A DNA stretch of 63,009 bases, from NCBI GenBank assembly GCA_003427395.1, contig BFEA01000093.1:2414019-2477027 (forward strand), given 5' to 3'. Below, one piece after another: positions 11,900-23,480 of the stretch. Under the pieces are notes generated by a model that saw only the letters and a program-made list of their open reading frames with translations, was not told where the DNA came from and searched no databases. The position numbers were made by a program, and so were the translations under genes. This DNA is from Chara braunii. Its lineage: Eukaryota; Streptophyta; Charophyceae; Charales; Characeae. Numbering within the stretch: the first letter of the stretch is position 1; each line of letters starts with the position of its first letter.

Positions 11900-13219
11900 C
11901 AAAGTGACAAATCGGTTATAAGTGGCGTTGAACAGGGAGGGGCCTCTTAGGGAGGTGCACCCCCTGCCCTCCTTGGGGACAGGGCCCAGGTCCCTCATGG
12001 AGGTAGATGGAGGGGGCGAGGGAAGACTCCCAGAGAATCAAATGATTTTTTGGGATATTGAGGACCATATATGTAAATCTATTGGACAATGCTATGACGA
12101 GAGTTTTTTCAGATTGCGGCTAATTTGGGGGAAGTAATCATTGATGAAAGAGGGAAACGTTTCAGGGTCAACGAGTCGCTGGATGAAATAAAAGAAAAGT
12201 GGTTGAAGGAGAGAACTGTTATCTTTATTTTTCAGGAGGAGGCAAGAGAGTTGTCACGCGGTGTGAAGGAGGATCTGATTAGGGCCTACAAAGATGGTTG
12301 GACCGCTCGTGGGCTGTTCAATCCGGATCTTCGAAGAAGGAGGGTAAAATTTGAAGGTCCTAACGTAGTACCTTATATGGCAAAAGCAGTAGAAGTGGCT
12401 ACCTGGCTAGCTCAGAAAGGTACGATTGCGCTCAGCCTAAAAGGGAAGGACTATACGGTGACTCTGAAACCCTGGATGACGAAGCAAGAGCTTAAGGAGT
12501 TGAAGCTAAGGGAGGCAGAGGTGAACTTTTGGATAGTTACCCTAAGGGTCCCTCTGGAGGCAATGTATTATGTCACTTCGGCAGCAAAGGGGCTAATTGG
12601 GGGAGTCAAACACATGCACCCGCCAGAGGCCGATAGATCCAAACCTAAATTGGTGAACGTCAAACTGGACATGGAGCCGCAAGCCAAATTTAGAGTGGAA
12701 GACCATCTGATAATTGAATCCCCAAAGGGAGAGATTTGGAAAGTGGAAGTTGCAACCCCATACTCAGACTTGTGCCGTAAATGTCGGTGGTGTTTCCACA
12801 CAGAAGAGAACTATCTCGGACAAGCCACGGAAGGGAGAGCTAGGAGAACGTGGGTGAATTCTAGACCCCCTCCCCAAAATGGCCCAGCACAGCAGTAACA
12901 CAGAGTTCAGCCAGAGTTGCGCAGTCCATAGAGAGAGGTTCCGACTCCTGTCCCTCAGGGGCAACATCTTCAGCAGGCTCATCTGTAGGGGGAGCAGACC
13001 ATACCACGGTCGTCAACTCAAAGGCATCAGGCAGGTTCCAAGGGGGGCGGGCTTCCCCCTGGTACTGTGATAGCAGAACCAGTGCTCGTGTCCGTTAATC
13101 ACCCTCGAGTTGTATTGGTCCAAGGTTGGGAGCCGATGGGTGTGCAGGGCCCCAGTCCTTTTACTCCCAGCAGATGCTCCCACTCTTCCCTGGTAGCACT
13201 CAGATACCCCCGTGGGATC
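11900..13219 (+). mobile_element. LINE-1, 5' part (interrupted by LTR retrotransposon)
   Basis: The 5' region and first part of ORF1 of a non-LTR retrotransposon end abruptly at 13219 and resume at 41097-41101 beyond the LTR element. The bases at the break, GGATC (13215-13219), and the bases after the 3' LTR, GGCTC (41097-41101), look like a 5-bp target duplication with one substitution. The remainder of this LINE, with ORF2 and a poly(A) end, is at 41097-46161. The 5' limit is uncertain. Confidence 0.75.
12002..13219 (+). pseudogene. LINE-1 ORF1, N-terminal part (DUF4283-like, CCHC)
   Basis: Likely start MEVDGGGEGRLP at about 12000. A frameshift near 12125-12137 moves reading into the frame that runs to 12898 (VIIDERGKRFRVNESL ... 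PAQQ). The central part (KEKWLKERTVIFIF, EDLIRAYKDGWTARGLF, VKFEGPNVVPYMA, YTVTLKPWMTKQEL, WIVTLRVPLEAMY) has the layout of the DUF4283-type domain of plant LINE ORF1. It is followed by a zinc knuckle CRKCRWCFHTEENY in which the last ligand is Tyr instead of Cys. The same knuckle is intact (ending EEQC) in the minus-strand copy at 6200. Reading continues in broken form toward 13219, where the LTR retrotransposon splits the gene. The likely role is nucleic-acid binding with the ORF2 enzyme, inferred from the family. Confidence 0.8.
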
Positions 13220-13230
13220 AGTCGTACCAA

Positions 13231-13248
13231 ATACCCTTACAAGGGTAT
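13231..13248. repeat. LTR-terminal palindrome, copy A
   Basis: ATACCCTTACAAGGGTAT has 8-bp arms around two bases, 11 bases inside the LTR. Copy C has it intact (32642-32659), and copy B has lost one C (around 33909). A conserved inverted repeat this close to the terminus could be an integrase or protein contact site; that is inference. Confidence 0.75.
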
Positions 13249-16200
13249 TTCGCGTGTTTTTTGCAAGTCACGCAAGTGCAATGTCACTCGCCTGACGGCG
13301 TGCTCGTGAGTGTGGGCATAGGTTCTTGTCAGGGTGAGGGGCGCGCCTGGCGGCGTGGGGTATTGACGGTGGGGCGCAACTGTGCGCTACCTAGGCGTAC
13401 GGGGTCACGGGCCAGTGGGACGCACGACGTTTGTTTGTATTTTATATTAAATAGTTGTTGCATTAAATTCTCGTAAGCCCCGGCTTGCGGCGTAATCCGG
13501 GCGTGACGCCGGACTCAATGGTCGTCACGGTAGTCGAGGACCTTGAGCGCGTACCCCTTATGGTGACCTGCGGGTTTTGTATGTTTGGGATGCTGACGGG
13601 AACTCTTGTGTTCCGCCTTATCGAAAATTTAGACCGAAGAGGTCAACGTGCGTAGGAACAGAAGGGGTCAGTAGACGCGGCCTCCCTCGCTCCTATTTGG
13701 AGAGCGCTGATAGTTTGAATTGGGAGGGGATTCGAGAACCCGCCTATGAGGCTGCAGCGTGAGGGCAGCGAAGTGGCCAAGGGGGGGGGGTACTAAAGGA
13801 AGACTGCAGGGATGCAGCGGCCGCTGGCCAGGCTGCGGGTTACGGTAGGCCGGGTGTCTGCTACTACCCTCAAGGCTTGTACCAGGGCCGTTTCACCTGA
13901 GCCCGTCCTTCATCTTGCAGCAAGGCCGGTGGCTTTTCACTCGATGAAGGGGCGGGCGCCGCTGTGGTGCCCGGGTCGCTGCGCAAACTCGGCAGTGAGC
14001 GGGGGAGCCGACTGTAGTTAGTAGGGGCGGGGAAAGGAAGTTGGTAAGTGAGGGAATGAACCCGGAGGGGTTCCTGTGCCGGGTACATGCGAGGGCAGCG
14101 ACGGAGCAGGTGTAGGAAGGGAGCGGCCGCGGCCGTCGGGCCGAGTCAATGTGGCTATCGACAACAGCGGACGAGAAAGGCAGCGGTCGGGGCAATACTG
14201 GGCAGCGAATGGGCCATAGCACATAGTGCCAATAGGTAGCACCGGAGTCGGGGAGACTACGCAGCAGCTAGTGACGAGCACTGGCACGGTAAGGCACGAT
14301 GAAGAAGAGACGGGCGGGGTGATCGGGATTGGTAGGTGATAGGGACGGGCCACTACGGTGGTCGGGCGCAGAGCTGGCGGAGAGAGACAAGGCCGACGGA
14401 CAGCCCGCTACCGGGCAACTGTCGGGCAGCGTTGGGCAGCAGCGGGCGTTGAAGCAGACACCGGAGTGCCGGACGGGGGCAAGTGAGCAGGATGGGGATG
14501 AACCCGGCGCGGTTGTGCGCCAGGTGCACTCGAGGGAAGGGTGATCAATCGGATAGGGGAGTAGATGGGCGGATGTTGCTGGAACATTGCAGTGGGGCGA
14601 CGGATACTGGGGCGGAGGGAGTCTGGAAACCGGATGAACCGGACGCGGGGGTGCGCCAGGTGCATTTGAAGTAAAGAAGACGATGGCGGAGCGAAGAGTT
14701 GGGTACGGTCAGGGAGGTAGAGCGCTCTCAATCCCAAGTGGAATTGAGAGGGGGAAGGCGTGATCCCGAGGTTTTGGCCCCGGGTGGATCCAACGACAGC
14801 GTTAGTTTTGGCAGTAAGTCAGTGGGTTAGGTGTCAGAGGAGAAAGGTGGTGCGCAGCGATGTCGGGGAAGCTGGTTATGGCGGAAGTAAAAACCATGTA
14901 GCCTGGTCGTTCCTTGACGAGATTGGGCGGGAAGAGACTCGGTAAAGGGGTTTTTAAGGGTGGAGAAGCTGATTCTGAAGTCAGTTTGAGCAGTAGATAG
15001 TGGAGTAGAAAGTTAGTGGGTGAGAGGCTGCGCAGTGGGCCAGGAGGTATAAATGCCGGGAGAAAGGTTTGGACATGGTTATGTATCTTTCCGTGTTCTA
15101 GCGGAAGATTCATTCGATTTTGCTCATCCTATCGGTGGCGGACAGCTGGCGGTACAAGCTGAATGCACAGAGGGAGAGGGAGAGAGAGGGAGAGAGAGAG
15201 AGGGAACTCACCTATAGTAGCGATATGGCACCCGTAGGGAATGTACCCTCCCCAATTCTTGGGGCAGGTTCATTCGTCTTCTAAGGGAGGAGGAGGCGAG
15301 GCCAGTTGCGGGACTGGGGCGTTGCTTGTTGCAGGTGTGTTTGCTCACAGTGGGCAGCCCCTTCACACTCGAGGCTTCTCGGCCCATTGCGCAGCAAGAA
15401 ACTTATGAACCTGGCCAACAAGTCGGCCGGGTGCATTACGAGGGAAAGGGGCGAGGGAAAAACGTACCTAACAGGCGCGATGGCAGGGCGATCCTGTGGC
15501 TGAGAATCAGGTCTGGGTGTGATAGGAAGGCTAGAAGGATAGTAGCTACTCTCTGGGGGCTGCCATGATCAATCGGAGCCGCAGCACAGTTGTCATCGCA
15601 CTGACCGGGCCCATCGCTTTGGTTGTCAGGAGTCGGTATCTCGGTATCTCAATTGTTCTCCATTGTTGGGCACTCCCCTCGGTGGGGCAGCTCTCGTCGA
15701 TTCGGCTGGGGGAGTGCATTCCGGTCACAGCCAGGTACCTGTCAGCAATACGGCCGAGTGCCCCGTTGTTCGGAGATGACCTCCCGCTTCCAAGGTGCGA
15801 AGTGAGCAGTTTTGCTCGCCATCAAAGCAAGCAGACTGATACGGCAGGCTGAAGTAGATTGCGGGAGTTGCTCCAATCTCGGCCTCGGAGTGAAAGCTTA
15901 TCTGCGGTTCAGAAAGTGGGGCTAGATGGTACTGTGCCTGGATGGCGTTTGTGACGACCGCGGACTCACCACTTGTGTCACCTTGAGAGGCTGAGCCATG
16001 TTCGTGGAGTGCTCTCCCGTTGTGGTGTTGCTTGGTTGGTGGCCCATTACTCTCGGCGCCTGACTGATCCTGCTAATCATAGGCCTGTCTCGGAGACAGA
16101 GAAGTGAGCGTTTGCGTATGTACACCCTGCAGTAGCAGGAACGTTGAAGTGGAAACAACCTTGATTGAAGTGGCTGCCCCTGAAGGATTACTGCAGTTTT

Positions 16201-17224
16201 GTGGCCCCTAGTTTGCGCTTGGGTTGTACCATGCTTACTATGCTTTGCGGCAGGGTTCAGACCGTGCATTATTGAGGGTAGTAGGTGAGTTAGGAGGGGT
16301 TGCTGTTGCAGAGGCACGATGGGTCATGTTGAGATGTGCATTGCTGTTAAGGTTGCTGCTGCCGCATTTCATTGCTAGCATCTGCGTCTTGTTACTTGCG
16401 GCGGGGGAAGCTGCTGCAGGGCTTTTTGCATGTTGAGTATCGGGGTGCACTGCCACCGGACGACGCGGCAGTGTGTAGGGACTGTGCACGGCTGTTGTAG
16501 GTTCTGTGCAAATTGGTGTTACAAGTACCGTCGCACCTTGTGCTAAGTTGCCGTTGTTGTAGCTACGGTGACCAACTTTACAGCTCCACTACCACTATAT
16601 ACTACGACATCTATACCTATGTGACGACAGTTTCATCGGGGGCAACAAGGGGGGGCTGACGTCGGTAGTTTGACTAGAGCTTGACCAAGCGGTTGTTACT
16701 CGGCCACCATTGCGGGGCCCTCAGGCGAACCAAGGCAACAAGGCCCTCTCCTGCGAGTCTGAGCGCACCCTCCTTGTATCTGAGCGACTCAAACTTCCTC
16801 CTTCTGCCGTTCTTATTCTAAGTCTAGTCCTGTTCTGAGGGGAAGGCGGTAGGCGGGATTGCGGCCCGTAGGACCGAGCAAGACTCTGTGGGGAGTCAAC
16901 CCACCGATTGCGGGAGCTCTGCCGGAACTCGGGAGGAGTTCTGAAGGCAGGGAACTGACAGGTAATCATTGCTTTACCCTCTATAAACCTGAGTTATAGC
17001 CCCTATCTCTACTACCCATTGCACGTTTGACTGAGTATATGGTGTGCAACCCTACTTTCACTTTTGTTTGACTTTCAGGACTTGAACCAGATAAAGTAAA
17101 GGAATGCTTGAACAATTTCAGTTTCAGCTTTATTTGTTGTACGAAATCAAATTGTTGAAAGGAATTACATCCGAGGAAGGCAGGATGCAGGACTATTTTG
17201 ATTGAGGGTTTGACTGGGTCATTA

Positions 17225-18060
17225 AGGCTGGGAAGTCCCCATAAGTTTGGGGAGACTCAGTGCTTTCTTTATTTTGGTTTGCATGGAGCGTCAGACCCTT
17301 CTATAAGTTTAGGGGGTCTGATTGCTCATGAAGGGTCAGGCTGTTCTATAAGTTTAGATGGCCTGACTGCTCTGACTTGTGAGGGCTGACTGTGGTTGAC
17401 TTTTCAGGGACCAAGTGCATTCTGTAAGTTCATGTGCTTTGGTCGCCTTGTTTATATTGGGTTTTCTCTTGTTTAGCTGGTTCTGAACGAGGAGGTCTAA
17501 GCCGTTCTATAAGTTTAGGTGGCTTAGCCTCTTCTTTCCTTTATTCTGATGGAATGAACCTGACCGAGGGCAGATTGTTCTGTAAGTTCAGGTGATGTAG
17601 CCCAATGTCACGTACGTATTGGATCAGAGAGAAGTGGATAAGGCAAAGAGCCAGACTGTTCTGTAAGTTCAGGTGGTCTGACTCAAAGCCTCGCACATGT
17701 TGGAACCCAAAGGTTATAACTTGGTTATACTTTACTATTATTTTATTTAAGAACGAGCTAATCAGACCGTTCTATAAGTTTAGGTGGTATGACGATAGTC
17801 TATCACAACTTGAAGAAAGTATAACTAAGAATAAGATTGATGGTAAGATGGGGCAGACTGAACTTGAGTTTGGTTCAGTCATATGTAGCCTTAGAAGACT
17901 AAGTGCAGACAAATATATATAATTTTGATATTTTAAACAGCTAAGGGCGACTAGAATGGTCTAGCCATATGCCCAAAGAAGAGAGAAGTAGTTGTGCCCT
18001 CTGTTTTGTGTATATTCAATGGCTAAGTTAGGCATGTCCCATAAGTTTGGGTGACCTGAC
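17225..18060 (+). repeat. Hairpin array 1 in LTR A
   Basis: About nine hairpins with core TTCTATAAGTTTAGGTG or TTCTGTAAGTTCAGGTG. Arms seen: TCAGACCC (17291-17298) with GGGTCTGA (17314-17321); GTCAGGC (17335-17341) with GCCTGAC (17361-17367); GACCAAG (17409-17415) with TTTGGTC (17438-17444, one G-T pair); CTAAGCC (17497-17503) with GGCTTAG (17521-17527), extended by GAGG and CCTC. Further members centre near 17585, 17665, 17775 and 18045. Arms differ between hairpins while the core is constant. No protein is encoded across the array. Confidence 0.9.
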
Positions 18061-18359
18061 TTTACGCCTTATGTAAGCTGGTTATAAAAGGGTTAAATCA
18101 TTGAAAGACTATGAACTATCGTTTGCCAAGAATGACTTGGGGCTGGTGAGAGTACTTACGTTTGTGGTTTGACCTGCATGTGGCTGAGTGAGATGACTAC
18201 CTGATCTGAGTTTCAGTTTGATAGGTAGTTGCTTTAGATGCTCACCACAGGCTAGAGCGATAGGAGTTAGTTTCAATTCCTGCATTTTCTGTGATAGTTT
18301 TTTTTTTACTTAGGTCAATTCTTGCATTTTCTGGGATCTTTTGTTATACTTGGTTTTGT

Positions 18360-18740
18360 ATAAATCTTGACAAGCTACTTTCTCTACGGGAAGCGCTGCC
18401 GAAATTTCTGCAAATCCAAGGAGTTAGTCAAATTTCTGGCTTCCCAAAGTTCAACTTTTCTAAAGTTCATATATGGCTTCGTAAAAATCTGGGAAGTCTC
18501 CCTCGCTAAAGGGAATGCTGCCCAATTTTTTGCTAATTCAGGGAGTTAGACAAAAATTGGACTTTGGAGAGTCAAAAACTGTTTTTGTCTTCATATTCGG
18601 GTTGATATAAATTCTGAAAAGACACTTTTCCTACGGGAAGCGCTGCCGAAATTTTCTTGATTTAGAGGAGTCATACTATATTTTGACAGGTGGCGATTCT
18701 GGCGATCCACCCTGGATGGGGGAGATTCTGCCATTGACCT
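18360..18740 (+). repeat. Hairpin array 2 in LTR A
   Basis: Three units (near 18375, 18505 and 18625) with CTACGGGAAGCGCTGCCGAA or CTAAAGGGAATGCTGCCCAA, each followed by a GGAGTTAG-like segment, then a shorter terminal unit ending in GGGAGATTCTGCC. Each unit sits between A/T-rich arms able to pair. Copy D has five units. Confidence 0.8.
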
Positions 18741-18950
18741 ACCTTTGCTTTGGGCACCGGCCTAAAGGTAGGTTTAGACCTAGTTGACAGATAGTTTGGG
18801 TGAGAATGTGCTATGGAGGTTCATCCCCCATATGCTGATGATTTAGGTTGGGCATTGACCTGTTTAATGGTACAGGCTTTTCTTGGACAGTTGACCCAGG
18901 ATTTGGACTAGTCTCAGCTGGATTCTACGAGGATCACTTTCTGTTATCAC

Positions 18951-18969
18951 TGATAACAGGTCGGTTGGT
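18951..18969. repeat. Conserved LTR palindrome, copy A
   Basis: CTGTTATCACTGATAACAG is a perfect 19-nt palindrome (9-bp arms around one base). A second short hairpin, GCCGACTTGTCGGC, follows about 20 bases downstream. Both recur at the same place in copy B. Confidence 0.85.
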
Positions 18970-20340
18970 TGATCGCCGACTTGTCGGCTCACGATACAAC
19001 TTTGCTTATACATGTACCTCAACTTGATTGCCTTAGCCCTGGGACTTGATATGTTTCTTTGAAGGTTTTAACTGGACTTCTTTTAATGGTCATTATAAAG
19101 AACTTGTGAGATTTATGGAGAGGCGTGGTGTGAGTCACAAGGAACAGTAAAGTTGACCACATTGGTGTATGGCAATGTGGCTATTGTATGTGCCTGTGTT
19201 TTATGCAGGTTAGTGTTTTGGAGCTTGGTATATGGGCCATACTTTGGAGGAAGTGAGGATGACAACCATGTGTCGCACGATCTGCAAACCTGATGGGTTT
19301 ATGTTTCCCTGTTCCTCTATTGTTATCTCGAGTTCTTGAATGATATATGAGTGTTGGGGTGCTTGTTTATTTTATTGATTAATTTTGCTTATTAATTTTT
19401 GTAGTTGGACGTTGTAGTCCATGGCAACCGTCAAAGTCAAACCCCTTGACTTCTTCCCAGGCCTGGAGTGGGGTCTCACCTCCATGGCAGTAAGAGACGA
19501 CTACCACCACAAGTATGGACCTGTGTACCACCCACTCTGCATAGGGTGCGGAAGAGGGGGTGTGGTGCTCAACCGCGCATGGCGGTTGTCCAGCGTCGAG
19601 AGATTAACCTTCAAGGCGTGTGTCAGCCGACACTTGAGTGTCGAATGCGATCCTCGAGATTAACGAGGACCGCGCGAGTATGGGTACTACATAGTACGCC
19701 ATCATTTGCGACCGTTTGCGTATGCTTGCATTGTGAGTCGATATGAGTTAGCCCTGCGTCCTCACGGTTTTATACTAAGTCTTGCGCGCGACGCCTATCC
19801 GATTTCCGTATAGGAGAGTTATGGGTTGGCTACTAAGGGACTAGGAGTGTTGGTGTGTGTGTGTGTGTTTTATTTTTGTGTTCGTAAAGTGGTGTGCGCG
19901 TGGTGTGTGGAATGCGTCCTAGTCGACCGACGACGGGTCGTGCTTAGGACTTCAGCCCCCCAAGATGTCGGTTCGAGTGCGGGTCCGATAGGCGTATTAC
20001 CGCACGTACCCCCTATGCTACAACGAACGAGAAATGCCCTCGACTGGTCCACCTCTGCGATTGCAACTGATTAACTTTCGTATTGTGGACTGGTAGCTCG
20101 GCGGGGATACGCCCACCGAAGGGAGGTAACAGCTCCCGTAAGGTGGAGGTAAGTCGTGCCTTGCGTAGGCCCAATCCTGTCGTAGGGGCTCGCGAGAGGT
20201 ATGGCTGGTGCACTCGGCCGGAGCGGCTTTGCAGAAGCTCCATGTATATTTGCGAAGAGGATTTAGACCAACTCCTGCGTGACGCGGCCGGGACGGTCCC
20301 ACGCCGCCCCGTGCGGTGTCGAACCGATGCGCTTGATAGA

Positions 20341-20359
20341 TGGCGCCGTTGCCTGGGAT
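20341..20359 (+). promoter_or_regulatory. Primer binding site, tRNA-Asp type
   Basis: TGGCGCCGTTGCCTGGGAT starts two bases after the 5' LTR end. From established knowledge, the complement of the 3' end of plant tRNA-Asp reads TGGCGCCGTTGCCGGGGAT, so 18 of 19 positions match. This is the minus-strand DNA priming site of a retrotransposon and is the best single proof that A is a 5' LTR. Confidence 0.85.
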
Positions 20360-21109
20360 AACGGTTGCCTGTGGTTGTCCCTGGTGGAACGACATCCGGG
20401 TATAAGAAAGTGAGAACTATGCAAAAAAATAAGTTTTCTTTTGACGTACATGGTCGATTGCTTGATGCCTTGACTATCATTAGAGATATCTTAAACTGTG
20501 GCCTAAAAATGATAAGCGTTGATTACCAGTGTATGTGCAATTTACTTAAGGAAGGAAGTGTTTGGCTATACACTTAAGTATTATGACGCATATAATAGTG
20601 GTCTCAACGAGCGCCTTGTCAGTCATATTAAGTATCTTTTGATAATTGGGCACATCCGCATTGTTAGGTATGTCCATTACCGAAGCAAGCCGAGTTGATA
20701 ACTGCCAAGGCTATGAGGTTAGTGACTTATTATGTAAGTTATGTGCTAAGCTTGCTTGGGATGTAAAGACGTTAAGTTGAGGCGTCTCCCCTTTGTCAAT
20801 CAGGTGTCGCATTAGAGGAGGCTTCTGAAACATGAGCGACACAGATGAGGGGATAACTGATAAGTGCGGAATGAGGGGTTTGGCGATAAAGGTCTTTTCT
20901 TGAGCCCACTAGCAGACCGAGTTGTGGTGCGATGGGTAGTGCAATTAATATTGTGCCTTGACCCTCTGGTGGTATCAGTTGGCAAAAAAAAAATTGAGTC
21001 ACTTAGAAGATTGTATAGATGTAACTACAGATAAAAGTTGAGAAGTCGTGGTTACTTAGCTAGCGGTTTGGCGAACTCGAAGAGAGGCTTATGTCTTAAG
21101 TTTGGGTGA

Positions 21110-21150
<41 letters not shown>

Positions 21151-22379
21151 TCTTTATGACAATGTTTATGAGGTTGTGGCCATATATGCATTTTTACTGT
21201 GTTGGCTCGATGTTTGATTGATGATGTATGTATGGATTGTCTTTCAGAGGGGACATAGACTTTGCATGAAACGCACATCTGGCATGGTACCAGGGGTGAA
21301 TGGGGTGACTCATTCCTGGGGAAGGTGGTTCTTCCCAAGGGGAATTAGTCATCATGTATAATTTGTCCCAAGTGAAAGTGCATTCTTGAATTGTTATCCC
21401 CTCGTTGAGACTTAAGGAAGCAGTTACCAGTCTCAAGAATGATAGTGAGACCCACGCCGGAATTATGTTCCTGGTCCATGAGTGGGGTGTTGCTACTTTT
21501 CCTACGATAGGAGAGTAACTACACCATTTGTTGAGAAAAAAAGAAGGAGTTTGTTACCTTATCGAAACTGTGATGGCCAAGTGGAACATCTACTGCTTAG
21601 TGAGAGCGGTTCTGGAGTAGCGACCTAGGCTCGTCTCACATTGAGCAAGGTCATCATATTTGTAAGGGCGCGAATTCGCTATTCGTTGCCCTAATAGGTA
21701 TGAATGGGGTTGTCCACCTGGCGATGATTAGGTTCGGTAAGGTGCGGACGCTCTAATCAGAGAGGGATGCGGTGAGGCTTGATCTTTAGAGCGGGGCTCA
21801 AGAGTCAAGATGTTATCTTATGAGAATTACACCGCCCCTCTGTAATATATGCTTTGCTTAAGAGCTGAAGGGGTAACAATTGTATCATGTTATTTACTCA
21901 TTTGCTAGTCTCATTTTGTCTTATTTATTCTGAAGTATGTTTTGAGAGTTATCTTGTCGCATGACTGACAGTTGAAGTTGACTTAATGTTATTGTTTCTA
22001 AAGCATACGTGTTCTTCAGCTACAACACTAACAAACAATGTGTTTACTATGTTGTGGATTGTTGTTGTAACTATATGTTATTTATTGAGGGTTGTACTGC
22101 ATTTTGGATTTATGTTTGCAGTATCCACCTATATGGCATATGTATATTATATAGAAACGATATTTGATTAATGCCTGAGTCATGATTTAAGGGTGTATAT
22201 CAATGAGTATTTGTGTTTTATTCTAGGTGGACATCTGTTTAAAAGACTCTCTTCGGTATCGCCGTTGTCTTGAATAGGTTCTTACGCGTGCTCTCGTGAT
22301 GAGTATCAGGGTGACTTTAGTGGGATATATTCTGCATTGGATTTAGTTGTGTAACTTCCCTTGAATCTCGACCCTAACG
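20360..22379. other. Retrotransposon leader region without recognised gene
   Basis: This region between primer site and gag is AT-rich, with a (TA)n microsatellite at 21111-21146. It has no recognisable coding similarity. A splice or packaging signal may be here but I cannot identify one. Confidence 0.5.
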
Positions 22380-23480
22380 CCACTCGTTGTTGTTCAGCAG
22401 GTGGTGAGGTCGAGGGAGCTCGAGACGGAGGGGTCTCAAGGAAAAACTGAGGCCGAGGAACTCGCTTCTCTGTTGGAACGACGAGATTGGGAGCGCGACA
22501 ACCTGCCCAAGGTTGAGATCAACTTCTTCAAATGCAATCATGTTTCTGACTTCCTCGACAAGTTTGAACAGATAGCGTCCCACTGCAAATGAAGTGAGAA
22601 ACAGATGCTGAAAGAAGTGATAAAGTATATTTGTATAGGCTTGAAGGGTGAAGTCAGTGGGTTGGTTAGAAGAGCGGGATCATCGTGGAGGAAGTTCTAT
22701 GATGGCATGTGAAATAAGTACTGGCTAGGTGAGGAACAACTGACCAAAGACGATCTTGAGAAGATAGATCGGTATAGTTATGTGTCAGTGGGGCACTTCT
22801 TGGCAGGGTATGAGCGCGCATGGCGTAAGGTTTGGGCACTGTCAGAACATGACAAATGCTTTGTCTTCCTCATGAACTTCACAAATGCAGAACAACGAGA
22901 TTTGATTCGTGGAACAAAAGGGAGACTAGTATGGAATAAGATCCGAGAGAACCTTGAACAGAAGGATTTTGACCAGTACCTCTGCCATACCCTGCGAGAA
23001 GCGAGAAAAAGGAAGAAGGCGTTGGATAGTGAGAAGAGTGAGCTTGAAAAGAAGTCGAATGATCCTGCAGTAGGCACCTCTGAGGCTAAGAAAGATGGAT
23101 CTCAGAAGGACGATGAGATCGTCAGGCGAAATCACATGTGGGGCAGAGAGAAGAAAAAATGAATCGGGAGGTGAGGGAAAAGAGATACAGGCTAGAATGA
23201 GAGTTGCTGCAACCCATACCTGCCAGAGGACGCTTGACGCCCCAAGCGAGAAGGGAATAGAGGAGCTAAGAGTTCAGGGAGAAGTGGGTATAACCCTGCC
23301 GCACACTGCAGTTGATCTTAACAAGGACTGTGATGGCGAGGGAACATCGTCAACTGTAAGTTAAACTGGACGAAGGAATAGAAGAGGGCGAGAACGGTGG
23401 GCGATGATAGTATGTACTTGTTGTGGGAAGACTGGTCATACCCCTCGCAGATGTAAGATGGCAAAGAAAGGAATTGAGGG
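22380..23480 (+). pseudogene. gag: Retrotransposon gag with zinc knuckle (decayed)
   Basis: One frame from about 22401 reads LPKVEINFFKCNHVSDFLDK, then FEQIASHCK, stop, SEKQMLKEVIKYICIGLKG and on through WRKVWALSEHDKCFVFLMNF, YLCHTLREARKRKKAL, to 23162. This is the helical, charged layout of a Ty3/gypsy-type gag capsid region (WxxF...L..L and E..FL..M motifs in general form). At least two in-frame stops (about 22590 and 22710) and a frameshift near 23150 interrupt it. In the shifted frame, 23413-23454 encodes CTCCGKTGHTPRRC, a perfect C-x2-C-x4-H-x4-C nucleic-acid-binding knuckle. Gag proteins form the particle that packages the RNA. Nothing resembling protease or polymerase follows before the nested LTR at 24441 or after it. 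Confidence 0.75.

Larger units (their letters stand above)
13220..20338 (+). repeat. 5' LTR, copy A (7119 bp)
   Basis: Aligned with copy B over its whole length; most 60-base lines differ at only a few positions. The first bases read AGTCGTACC where B has TGTCGTACC, so the canonical TG is mutated here. The end is GCTTGATA where B and D have GCTCGACA. The left half (13220-16970) is GC-rich and the right half is AT-rich until a GC-richer terminal block (19400-20338). A perfect palindrome ATACCCTTACAAGGGTAT lies at 13231-13248 next to the 5' end. A TATA-like stretch (TTTTATATTAAATAG) at about 13440-13454 is a possible promoter element. Not certain. Confidence 0.85.

Noticed and set aside
17225-18060. 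CRISPR-like array (constant core with variable flanks)
   Set aside because: Spacing is irregular, the variable parts are complementary arms rather than unique spacers, the genome is eukaryotic and no cas-like gene is present.
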